Assembly (NCBI RefSeq): GCF_047495875.1
Contig: NC_092459.1
Span: 42,644,490-42,708,489, forward strand
Reading direction: 5' to 3'
DNA length: 64,000 nucleotides
From: Pithys albifrons albifrons
Taxonomy: Eukaryota; Chordata; Aves; Passeriformes; Thamnophilidae
Shown one piece after another: positions 25,189 to 36,800 of the stretch. Under the pieces are notes generated by a model, which was not told the origin of the DNA, did not search any database, and was given only the letters and a program-made list of their open reading frames with translations. Position numbers and translations under genes: made by a program. Positions within the stretch are counted from its first letter, which is position 1; every line of letters begins with the position of its first letter.

Positions 25189-28100
25189 CTGCCCCAGGGC
25201 TGCTCCCAGGGAAATCAGGTTCCCTGTCTTTAGAGTTCAGCCTCAGGTTGAATAGGGAATGGCATTGTGAAACTTGACTTGAAGCAAAAAAACAAAACAA
25301 ACCAAACAAACAAAAACAAAACAAAAAACCCCACAAAACGAAAACCAACCAACCAACCAAAGAAAAAGCAAAACAACAACAACAAAAAAACCCAAAATAA
25401 CAAAATGACCAATTTCATTTATTGCTAGCCTTACTGTTTTTCACATAGCAAGAAAATTTGAAAATTACACATTTTATTTGCTTTCTTAGTGGGGTGAGAG
25501 GAGGATTGCTTTCTGCAGTAAAACTAAATTTAGAATTTTCAAACCAGAAATTCTGTCTTTCAACTGATTCTACTTACAAAGTAAAATGTTGAGCAATGAA
25601 ACAGCTGCAGCAGAGAACTCATTTAAAGCAAAAAAGATTTTATTATAACACCCAAGAAAAGAATAGCACTCTCATTTTCGATGAAAATAAGAAACCAAGA
25701 AGGAAATATTAAGGTAATTCAGAGACAAATACTGTTTACATTCAATTAAATTTCAGAGCTAAAATCTCAACGGAATTGTTTTCCATCTCCTGTGTTTTAT
25801 GCCATAGTGCCATATGCTACAGTTTGGAATAGTCTCCTTCAGTTGTCTTTTAATTGGCTTGACCTATGGGAAAGATGGCAAGAAACCAAACTAATTATAT
25901 CAATTCACCTCATGGTCTATAAAATCTGCTATAGAATGATATCTCGAATGAAAAAAAAAAAATGAAGCAATAGCAGAAATGCAGTTACAGTGTCTTTACA
26001 TATTATACATGTCATACACGCAGAACCTTGCTTATTGCACTATTGTCTTATGGAATTCTATGGATTCTCATAACAAATTAAGCAGATTCAACAAAATAGA
26101 ACTCTGGGAGGGGGAAAAAAATCCAAACAACTCATAACATTTTTTCTCCACAGAACTCTTTTTAAAGTCATTAACAGTACTTCCAAAATGAGAAAGCCCC
26201 AATCCAGCCTAATTTGCTCGTTTTCAATTAAAAATAGATTCTGTATTTTTATACCTTCTATGCAGGATATATCAGTTTACTCTCCATTTGCATTGCCTTA
26301 AATTGAAATATCATTTCTAAACTGAATAACCAGAAATTGAAAATCATTCAAAACTACAATTGCATGTCTCACATGCCAGCAAAACAAGCATCTTGTCACA
26401 ACTAATGTAATTTTACAGACTGATGTTTGAAATTATGAACAATGGAAAGCTTGTGAAATGTTATCCCTGGTACACTTTATAGCTAACATGGAGTGCATTA
26501 GCTACAAATTGGTAGTATTGTAATGACTACTTATATTGAAATGATAAAGACTTGTTTAGCTGCTTTTGACCACCTGAAAGGTAGTAGTATATTGTACTTC
26601 CCTGCTCTGTGTTAGACTATATCCCTCACTCTTCATTGACATTGGTAGCTGCTGGGATAATTGACTTAACCATCAGTGACTTCAGATTGGTGAAATAAGC
26701 ACCACTTTAAAACTCTAAAGATTAAATTCTTGGAATAGATTTCTGAGAGGTTTGATCAATGTTTTTCAACAAATAGCATACATAAATATTTGCTTATTTG
26801 CCACATCCCATCTATATACTGGTTTAAAAGTATGAATCAGCACCCTCAGTATGTTTTCAGATACATGCCCAGTTTCCAACAGACTTTTAGAATACATTTC
26901 TGTCTTGATTTTTTAGATGAGACAATAGCCTACAAACAAGCCTACTTAAACAAAATAGTTCATAGAATAAGTAAAGAGACTTAATGAAGCCACTGGGAAA
27001 GAAATAATTAACTGTCTCCACTAAACAATTCAACTTAAATACAGAAAAGTGCTTGGATATCTATTTAATTTTGACAAGAGAAATAAGCACTACTTAAATA
27101 GTCAAAGAAAAGTCAAAAGAGTCTCAGCTATGAAAAGAGGATGTCAACAACAATGTTGTTCAGAAAGTCTATTGTCTTCTCTGTAGTTTTTCTGAAGTTC
27201 TAGACTTTTCATTTTCAGAAATGTAGTAAATTAACAAATTTCAGCACTTCACAGGAGTTGATACTTAGGGTCTAGTCTCAAACTGAACTCGTATTTATTT
27301 GGTTAATTTAGTTTTAAACTCACTATCAAATTTTCGTTCCAATTCACTGCTGTGCAGAGCTCTGATACACTGTTCTGATTAATTTTATCATGGGTTACAA
27401 TATCACTGTGTTAGACCAGTCCTCATTTTAGGTTTCCCACACATGATATCTGATAACTGGACAAAGATGATTCCTTCAAATTAGTTATGAAATGGTCTTT
27501 ACTGTTACATTTTTGTAGTGGAAAAACTTTAGCAAAAACTGCCAGTACTAATGAATAATAATAGCCTTCTATCTGTTTGGTTTGGGTTTTTTTCTATTTA
27601 GGCAGTAGTTTAAAAGCAATTACAGACAATGAATGACCTACGTGAAGGAGAAAAAATAAAACAACAATTGAATAAACAGCTGCATTCTCTGCAAAATATT
27701 TCTTCTACTCTTCACTCTGTGAGAACACCTAATACGTGCTCTGGAGAGATAGCCTACACTGTCTGCAGACAATATCTGTAAGGTGCTCACCTGAGACAAA
27801 GTTCTTGTCTGAAAACAGAAGAGTATTCTGCAGTGCCCTTTGAGCACCCTGCATAGTAAACCATTCTCACACATGAGCCTTTCTTCACCCCCACATCTCC
27901 AAAAGAAAATACTGGTGCTTTATTCGACCATATCCATTATTTTAGTTTGAAAGTAATAGAATCCAAGAGGTTTTGTGAGTTTTTAAAAACTCAGCTCATC
28001 TTTGACAGACTGGGGGTTAAATCAACATCTTTTTGGGGTTTTTTTTGCAGCTCATCTAGAATTATAATCACCCTATGGCACAATCACAGCAAACTGCTGC

Positions 28101-29029
28101 TAAAGAACTTTATGACATCACAGACCTGACACTGGCAGAGCAACAAAGAGCAAACTTCTCAAGAACAACTTGTTTCCATGAAAGGACTTTCAGCAATTCA
28201 GCATGCTCTAGTAATTCAATCACAAGTCGTTACGTTATGTGCAAGAGTCTCTGGGTGATGTGGTGTAGCTTGGGATATGAAGCAGTTCATCCAGGATGAT
28301 CATTATTTCTCCCTGCAGGTTTTAGATGTATTAACAACAACAAAAAGTAAAGAAACACCTGAAATTGCCAAATGTAGAGGAGGCTAGATTGTTCCTAAAT
28401 CTTGTCTTTCATTTTGTTTTCCTCAAGTGCTGTTCTTGACCTGAAATTGCAACTTCTTTGAGAGAGTGGATATGGTCTAGCCAATTAAAATTTTTAAAAA
28501 ATCATAATTTTTATGGTGAACTACAGTAAATTGAGATGAAACAGATGATACTCTGAACTTGAATGTAAATTAAGAATTTTTATTTTTCTTTACAATAAAA
28601 AACTTCCTGCCATTCATACACAATAGCTCTTTAAATAACCACTGAAACCTGACAAAATATTAAGGTCCTTGAGATCAGTGTACATACAACAACATGGAGA
28701 CAGTTTATTTTAATATAAAAAGTGCAATTGCTCTTCTGCAATGAAAAAAGCAGAAGGGAAGTGCATTATGTCTGGGGAATTGAAATCTTCAAAATACTAT
28801 AGCTTGTTGATTATCCCATCTGCATCACAAAAAAAACAGGGGTCACTCTTAAACAAGTAGGGTAAAGTTTCCCAACTGAGTTTACCACACAACGGCCCAG
28901 CTTGTACCATTACACATTTCTCACCTATCTTTGATGAGGACACTCTCTCCAGCTTCTCCCAAAGATGGAGAGATTTGAAATCTTGAGCTATGCAGCAATC
29001 TCAGTTCTCCCACCCACTAGCAATTGGTG
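25189..29029. other. AT-rich non-coding DNA, no gene seen
   Basis: Apart from the A/C-rich tract listed separately, I see no element or exon. Open frames are 78 codons or fewer. T-rich runs mixed with G (ggtttgggttttttt near 27578 and ttttggggtttttttt near 28029) resemble the complement of the A/C-rich tracts. Confidence 0.55.
25286..25405. repeat. A/C-rich low-complexity tract, about 120 bp
   Basis: Nearly pure A and C on the plus strand, built from aaaac, aacaaac and ccaa words, including ccaaccaaccaacca and acaacaacaac runs. It starts about 100 bp after the LTR end. The 62-codon minus-strand frame across it is only phenylalanine, leucine and valine codons from the T/G-rich complement and is not a gene. 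Confidence 0.85.
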
Positions 29030-29345
29030 TCACCACAGAGCGGTTGTGCAATCTCTGTTCCGGCACCTCCCCCTCCTTTTTCATCGACCTTGATGTCTGC
29101 AGAGCTGACATTTCCCCACTTTCTCTCACATTTCCTCATTTTTTTCTCACAGTTACTGTGTTTTTTATCCCATCTTAAATGTTATCACAGAGTTGCCATG
29201 AGCACTGCTTATGGGCTCAGTTTTAGCTAGCAGCAGGTTTGTTTGGGATCCAGCAGCAGCTGCTGTGACTTCTCATAGAAGCCAGATTTGCAGCCCTCAA
29301 TACACTCCCATACCATTACCAAAACACTGCCATACAAACCTGACA
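29030..29345 (-). mobile_element. LTR fragment related to the 24 kb LTR, minus strand
   Basis: On the minus strand it opens at 29345 with tgtcaggtttgtatggcag, an LTR-type terminus, and shares block order with the 13 kb and 24 kb copies. These blocks are a variant gctgctgctggatcc stretch, a gataacatttaag TATA-like region (about 29175-29190), a gtgagagaaagtgg block, a tctgcagacatcaagg block and a ggaggtgcc block. It fades at about 29030. It differs enough from the other two to be a separate subfamily or a much older copy. The 62- and 68-codon plus-strand frames within it are antisense shadows. Confidence 0.7.
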
Positions 29346-32300
29346 AGCAGAAACCTAAGCTAATAAATGGCTATCCCAAAGTCACAAATTACATCTTTGG
29401 CTGAGGAACAAAATAAAGATAAATAAAAAAATAAAATAATGCTAATTTAAAAAACCCAACAATTTTCCAAAATGCTAGTCTACCACTACACAATCTCTTC
29501 CTAACCTGATTTCACATTGTTTCATTAAGGTTAAAGGAATATGAATGTTTTCATCAGTTTTGTTCATGTCAGAGACACAGCGCAGGATAGTTCTTTGCTT
29601 TCCTAATGCTAATTCTAAATGGAAACAAAAGCATATTCAAATAAATTATGAGAATTTGAATTTCTCCCTAACTTCCTAGAATAATTTAAAAGACTGATTT
29701 TCCCTCGTTTTTTTAATTGGAGAGCCCTTCAGCTCTGTACCTTCGAGTTGCCATTTATAAAAGAAGGCTTTGATTTGTAGATCTATAGTATTAGAAATCT
29801 CTAGCTCACTTGCATAACTTGAATGAAAAACAATTTTACATCAGAGGGAAAAGGGGTTTTTCAAGGAAAAAAGAATAATTATGGGGCAGCATGTATGTAT
29901 TAATGGATATTTGCAAAAGCAGACACCACAAAACTGAAACTAAAATAATGTTAGAAGGAAGTATCTTATCCTAGTGGATAGTAACCATTGCTTGTAGAGA
30001 GAAGAGAAATATAAAATATGGGATAAGTAGGGAGATAACACTGTGCAGAAGATCCACTATATTTGCACTGAATCGTATTTTCCATTTCTACTTTCATCCA
30101 ATGATGTGTATACTAAAAGATAGTTGTCACTGAAATTTGATGTTCTAGTGAGTATGGGCAAACATAGAATGTGATCTGGAGAATCATTTGTGTTGGTAAA
30201 ATTCTCAGCTGGAGTCCCACAGAACTACAAGATATTAAATAGATTTATTGCCTATCAGTTTTATACCAGAGGGAGGATATCTGCTTCTCACAGTGAAGAG
30301 ATACATTATAAAAAAAGTAACTGTGGCACTAAGAAATCATCATTCAGCCAAGCCAAAATAAATTATAAATTCCCTCTGTGGCTGATTTTTATCTGGCTGC
30401 ACCTGACAGCAAAAGTTTCCACGGGCATATATACCCACAGATTTTAAAAGGAAATTAAACAACACTTCCTGGTATCCATTTAACCCTCTCACTCCTCTTT
30501 TCTCCATTTGCCCAAGCTATTGAGCAAAACAGAGAAAATCCTTTATCAGCTTTTCTTGTCTCTATGGGCATCTCAAAAGACAACTCATGTAAAACATAGA
30601 ATATAAATTTCAATTAACATTTTACACTTTCAGCAAAGTAAAGGTGGACAATGCCTTTGCTACAATTTTCTACCACTTTATAGAGGTTCATATCCTTCAA
30701 TAAAATGTAAAGGACTAAAAGGATTCTGGTGTTCTACAGCATGTGAAAATTATGATTCTGCATTACAATTCTGTGAGTAGCAGAGACTAAGGGAACTCTG
30801 TGCTAACATAAAATCCAAGCTGAAAAACTAGGTTTCTTGATTTTACAGGTGAAATATAAAATACATTCTCTATTAAACAAACATTTACTACATAGTAAAG
30901 TTATTATATGTCAGAATAAAACATTCCATAATTCAGCCCACTTTTGTTTTGCCAGGGTCTATAAATAACAAATTATAGGAGATGGAAGCACACCAATAGC
31001 TGCTATAAACATATTTTAAGTTCCGTAGATTAAATAGGAAAGCCACAGATCAACAGTAAATCTGAAGTAGTAGTCTCATCCTCTTATCATAAAACAGGTG
31101 TAAAATGCTTATTCTTACTCAAAAGTTTTATACTTTTTGTATCAGTGGAAATAACTTAAAAGCAGCAGACTAGCAGGCATTACTTTATTATTCTGAATTC
31201 ATTGAGTATATTTTTTTCATTCTGTACTCCATAATATATGGTTTTTCATGTGTATTTCTTGTCTGCATATCTCCCTCTCTTATCTTTTCCACTTTTTTTT
31301 TTTTTAATACAGTCATTTACCTTTCCCTGATGGATTTTAGAGTGGGATGTGAAGTACACATCTCAATACAAATTCATTTGCCAATATTGAAATTCACATT
31401 CTTTGCCGTTCCAGAAATGTGTTTCTTCTGAGAGCTGAAATTCATTTTTACTGTGAGCACAATGCTGTTGTTTTTAAGGGATTGTTGTCCCTCCTCATGG
31501 GAACTATTGTCTCTGACAGTGAGCATTAGGCTTTGAGCAGTCATACTATGGGTTCTAGTGAAATTGTGCTTCAATTCTTACTCTGAAATCCTCAGGCTAG
31601 AAAAATGCACAGGCACTTATATCTTCACATAACAGATTAAATATCTTGTAAATAATTACAAGAACCTGTACTGTTCTGGTAAGTATGTGTTGCCAGAGAT
31701 CACATCCAAATTAAAATACAACACATTTCACATGAGGAAAAACAGGGAAAGAACTACATTTGACATGGGGCAACTCCTTGTTAATATCTATGAGAAGTGA
31801 CCCTGAAGCTGAAGGGCAAATCTAGTACTCATTGTGCATGTGTGATAGATTAAACATGAAGGACACGAAAATACATCTTTGCGTAAACACTAGATTTGAG
31901 CCTTTCCTTCCTTCTCTCATGTTTTCCTTTTGAATTGAATATGTTCATTAATTTCATTGAGAATTTGATACATGTGAGGGTAAATAAATAGAATTAAGAA
32001 TTATTTACCCTGCTCAGAGAAGGTCCCCTTACAATCCGACAGAATAAAGCTTACTGCCATGATTAGATACATTTTAACCTATGTTTTAATTCAATTTTCC
32101 TCCTCATTTCTCCCTTCATTGTATTTTTCTTTGACCAATTCTTCTGCTAAATATTCAACAGCTGAGTTCATTTGGAACTGTGTTACATAGTGGGGGCATA
32201 GGGGATGATAGGGCCTCAGTCTCGCAATTCATTCTGTGCAGACAAAAAAAAATAGGTTTAAAAAGTAATTCTTATTTAGGGTCAAACAAGAGGCCCAAAA

Positions 32301-32732
32301 AGACAAGATATAGTATTATTTTTCCTGTGTATTGAAAAAAAAATAGGTATCCAGGTTCACTGACTTTATGTGAGCCTAGCAAACGAATTTCAGTTTAAAA
32401 TAAAAAATTTGAAGACACTGAGTCTTGGATAGAGCAAAAAGGCTTAGAACTGGGGGCTAAAACTCTCCTATTTCTTTGTTGTTGCCTAGCTCAGGACAAT
32501 AGAGATGAGTAATCCAGACTTTGTAACAAAATGTGCTCAGGACCCTGAGGCTGGCTGTCCCAGAAGAGCAGTATCCATGATCTGAAGCTCCCTGGGCCTC
32601 CGAGGCAGGGTGGCCACATTCAGAACATCCATGCAAATACTCCCCTGATTGAGCTGAGATTCCAGGCAGCACTTGGAAATTAGTGGCACAGTGACAAATT
32701 TCCAGGCCAGAGTTGTAGCAGGGATTCTTTAC
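29346..32732. other. AT-rich non-coding DNA, no gene seen
   Basis: No recognisable element. A GC-richer stretch at about 32500-32730 sits directly before the SINE and carries a domain-free 117-codon minus-strand frame that runs into the SINE. A T-rich run lies near 31293-31305. Confidence 0.5.
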
Positions 32733-32864
32733 AGAATCACAGAATATTCTGGGAAGAGGATCTTCAAGTCCAACTTTTAAGTGAATGATCCCTCCAGGAA
32801 TCAACCCCACAACCTTGGCATTATTAGCACCAGGCTCTAATCAACTGAGCTAATATCATGCCCA
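32733..32864 (-). mobile_element. tRNA-Ile-derived SINE with CR1-like tail (TguSINE1-like)
   Basis: Read on the minus strand, the head carries ttagctcagttgattagagc, an RNA polymerase III A box (TRGCNNAGNNGG type). Next comes tggtgctaataatgccaagg, which matches the anticodon arm of isoleucine tRNA with AAT in the loop, then gtggggttgattcc, a near-match to the B box. A short body with agttggacttgaagatcc follows, and the tail is attctgtgattctgt (complement of 32732-32746), the CR1 terminal repeat. A tRNA head plus LINE-derived tail defines a SINE; the CR1 tail implies mobilisation in trans by CR1 reverse transcriptase. This matches my recollection of TguSINE1 of songbirds. The head is mutated and cannot fold as a normal tRNA, so it is not a tRNA gene. 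Confidence 0.85.
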
Positions 32865-33188
32865 GAAGGATAAGCAATTGCCAGTCTTCTGCTCCGGCTC
32901 TGCTCACATCAGTAATTTAAGCCTGGCTGCAAAGTTTAAGTACTTTGGTTGCCGCTTTTGTGAATGGCTCAAGCACCCATTCCTGCCAGCTGAGCCATTT
33001 GAGACCTGCTTCACACATCAGCACAACTGAGTTCCATAAACCATGACTTTACCATCTGTTTATGATAAGTTCATTACTGTGAGGTTTCTAAAAGAACAAT
33101 TCATGGCTTGGGGTGAATGTTGCTTCATTTGAAATCATTCATCAGACAGTCTGAGGATAGAAGGACTCCTTTGACAGGGAGCATGGAT
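32865..33188. other. Spacer between SINE and microsatellite, nothing recognised
   Basis: About 320 bp of unique-looking sequence with no element termini or significant open frame. Confidence 0.5.
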
Positions 33189-33222
33189 GTGCGTGTGTGT
33201 ATGTGTGTGTGTGTGTGTGTAG
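33189..33222. repeat. (TG)n microsatellite
   Basis: Alternating TG with one central interruption (tgtatgtg), about 15 dinucleotide units. It ends about nine bases before an LTR insertion and is likely length-polymorphic. Confidence 0.9.
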
Positions 33223-33230
33223 TGGGAGAG

Positions 33231-33824
33231 CGTTTTGGTTTAGTTTGGCAAAATGCCAACTGCCCAATTGCCTGTCAGAGCTGCCGCCCCTCCCACCAAG
33301 GGAAAGGGAGGAAAAAAACCTAGAAGTGGAACTTTGAAATGGCAAGGTTTTTTATGTTTACACAGAAGAATAGAAAATTAAAACCAGAAGATGATATAAC
33401 ACATATATATACAAATGTGAAAAGAAATAATACCAACTTTACCGAGCCGTCTAACCAAATAACACAGATTCCAACCACTCAAACCCCACAAAACTTCCCA
33501 AAAACTCTTCCAGAGAAAACTGCCAGCAAGAGAGGAGAAAAATTAACAAGAAAATGTTCAATTCCCTGGATAACACAGTGGGGATGGTGGCAAGGCTTAA
33601 TCTTTGTAGATGCAGGCAGTGCATCCTCACGGGTCTAAGTCGAAGAGCAAAAAGAGGCAGAAGCTCTACCTCCCCCTATTTTTATACTTCTTGATCATGT
33701 CAGATGATATGAAATATCCCTTTGGTTGCTTAAGTCAGGTGATGCTTGTCCCTTCTAATCTATGTCACATCCTCCGAGCCTGCTGAATTGAGGCATAGCT
33801 GAAACTAAAGCCAAAACTACCGCA
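33231..33824 (-). mobile_element. Solo LTR, copy 1 of a same-family pair, minus strand
   Basis: This is a 594-bp LTR. The plus-strand left end cgttttggtttagtttggc is probably a mutated tg terminus, and the right end is aaaactaccgca, giving tgcggtagttttggc as the minus-strand start. A TATA box lies on the minus strand at 33678-33688 (gtataaaaata), about 140 bp from the start. The poly(A) signal region near 33347-33353 reads cataaa, a weak variant. Blocks shared in order with the LTR at 45326 include ggcaaaatgccaactgc, gaagatgatataacacat, gccagcaagagaggagaaa, a ggttgcttaag block and gaaactaaagccaaaact. The 5-bp flanks gagag and gagat match at four of five positions. No retroviral genes are attached. 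Confidence 0.85.
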
Positions 33825-36800
33825 GAGATAAAGACAATGAAAGCTTCCTTTAGATTCAGGATGCCAACTTTCAAACACTCATAGAAACTGCACACCTATA
33901 TTTCCAGGGGGAGTTCACATGTCCCTGTCGAATCATCTGCAAAGCAAAGGAAATGTAACTGCTCAGCAGATTAGGACAGGTGGAAGCGTTCAATTGGAAA
34001 GGGAAGCCTGGGATTCCCATCCCTCTGGAAATGCTGTTTTAAATATGTAAACTATCCTGGAGCAAACTTACAATAAATGATCACCTGAAAGTGAGCCATT
34101 GATACTTCCTTACTCTTCCCCTCTGTCACCATCTGGCCCAGAGAAAGTTCTGCACTTTTGTAAAAAGAAATAGTATTAAAAGCATGATCCCAGAAAGGCC
34201 TCTTTGCAGTCTGGCAGTTCAGGCTGCAAGAGGGCTGAAGTGATGAGGTTAGATCCTAGCCACACTGTTAATGTTGAATGGTGAGGCACAGCTTATTGGT
34301 AGGGCTCAATAAGACACCTCCATCCTGGATGAGGATATATTTCAGTACAGATCTCTAAAAACACACACCCAGCATGCAAAATGGTGCAGACTTGTACATT
34401 TGGACCACCAGGTGCCTTAATCTGCTGTGCTTTCCTTATTCAGTATGCTGTTTAGGAGTCAATACTCATCTCTGGGATATAGTATTCATTTCTGGACTGT
34501 GGACTTCAGCTGAATGTAAATCTCAAAGTTAATGGTAACATTCAATACTGCAATAGCCATCTTTACATTTTAATAATTTACATTTCTGACTTGCATTAGA
34601 GTGTCTTGTTGGAAACCTGGTCATAAATCCAGATGGGACTTATGTGATGGGGCAGAATACACATCCTTCAAGTCTCAGGTCAGGAGCTTGCTGCTGAAAT
34701 CCCAAGAACCTGAGCATATGAGAGCTCAGAGTAATGAACTTTCTCTCCTTACTTCTCTGCCAAATTTCAGAGTTAAGCAAAGTAGTTAAAAATGAAAGAC
34801 AAAGTTTCTCACATGCAGATTTAGCAAATTAGCATTCCATAGGCATAAAAAACCCTAAAAAACCTTTTTTTTTTTAAGTGGGTCAACATATAAAATATTT
34901 TAAGCTGAAAGAGAATCAGGAATTTATATCCTTTTTCTGTCTTCACTAGGAAAACAGCCATTTCAAGTGCTGTGGACAGGTGAGAATTTTCATGTCAATG
35001 TGAATGAAACAAACATTCAAAACCCAAAGTTCAGTGGTAAATATTAGCATCATGCATGGGAAAACTATGAAACAGTTCATGTCCCCCTCTGGTTTATATC
35101 CTATTCATGTCAGCTGAACATCAAATTTTCACATTTGGGACTGAAAGAAAATCTTTTGGTATTATGATGACATTATAATTCTTGATTTACAGCCATGAAA
35201 CTAGTTCCTGGAGCATTTTCAAAGAGAAAAATGTCTCAGCAGCACATATTGCCAAGCTGTAGTTTTAGCAGATAACAAAAATAGCTCTCATTGGATAGTG
35301 CGTGATAGACACCAGTCAGTGCATTCTTTGCCAAAACACTCATTGCCATTAGAGTACATCCAGGGTGGAGGAAGGCCAGTGAACAGCCTGTATATAATAC
35401 AATATACAAGATAATAGAAAGACACAATATTCTGCTTCCTTTCACTGGCTGTGGGCTCTAATGCTGTCCTTTGTCTGGCAGCTGCAATGGCCCGTGTATA
35501 AAGTGGTGCTCCACATTCTGGAGAGGCAAGTTTCTTCCAGTGTCCAGAATGTTTCTGCACACTTTTGACAATACTCTCATGTTCTTGAGGTTTTGTACCT
35601 GGTGTATTACCAAGCATATTTATTAGTGTAGTTTCTCAAATTGTCAAAATTTTCCTCCCTTGAGTATAGAAAATGTGACTTGTACAGCATGCCAGTATTT
35701 TTCTTTTCCACGCTAACAGGTGAAATTTATGTTTGCACTCCTTTTTTTTCCTCTTTTCAAGTGACAAGTTGAGGATTCTTCACCTGTCTCAAGGGTGGGC
35801 CCTCACCTATGCAAAATTCCTGACTACAGCTCCATCTGTTTTCCAGCTCTGTATAAGACAAGACAACCAGCAGAGCTGATACTGGCTGATTAAAGACTCA
35901 GAAAATGGATTCTCCAAGATAGAATGTTACCTGTTCACCTGGAGCATATAACACACACCACAGAGTGCCAAGCAACCAAATGTTAAAATGTACATTTCCT
36001 CTAAGAACACAATAATCTTTGCTAGGAATAAATGTGAGATTCTCTCATCACAGCCAGGCTAAGAGTACCACATTGATCTACTTATAGTAGTTACCCTACT
36101 GCAAAATAATCCACCTGAATTTCAGGATTATCTTCCGTAATTTAGTCCTATTAATTAGTCTGGCATGCCTAATTTAATATTATCTGTAATTCTACATATT
36201 TAGCATGGAAAGACTATACACTAAAGGATCATCTGTAGAGCTGTCAAATAGAAAGTACTCCTACAATAGCTCCTCTGCTTTGTTTTACTTTCCAAGTGAT
36301 TCCATCTTTAACTGCTTCTGCTTTCCTCTTAGAATTGTTTTAACGGTGTATTTCTAATAGGTTATTTTTACACAGGTAATTAGTTAGATCTATGACATAT
36401 AGTAAAATACCACAAAGAATTTCCTTACTCATCACATGAAATAATTTGATAATCATTACTAAATTATGTCTCATAATTTCACTTTCACCCACACTGCTTG
36501 CAGCTACTCTGTGCTAGTATAAGCCAATGAGAACAGGGGTTTCCCCATCTTCTTCAGCTGCTTTTACTGATTCTGCCCACCCACCCACACTGTTTTATAC
36601 ATGCTCCCTGAGGAAAACCACATGCTATGAGAGTAATCTAGGTGAAGCTTTCCTTTCTCTTGTTCTCCCCAGAGTTTTAGTTCCAGAGCGATTCCCTCAG
36701 TGGCTTTTCTTCCACTGGCAGCAGTAGATTGGGGAAAAATCCCTGTCTGACTGAGGATGCTTTTTTGGTACTAATTAGACATACACAATACCCTTAGATT

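Noticed and set aside
32798..32864. Functional tRNA-Ile gene
   Set aside because: The tRNA-like head is mutated, has extra bases in its 5' stem, no matching 3' acceptor stem, and continues into a CR1-like tail; it is a SINE.
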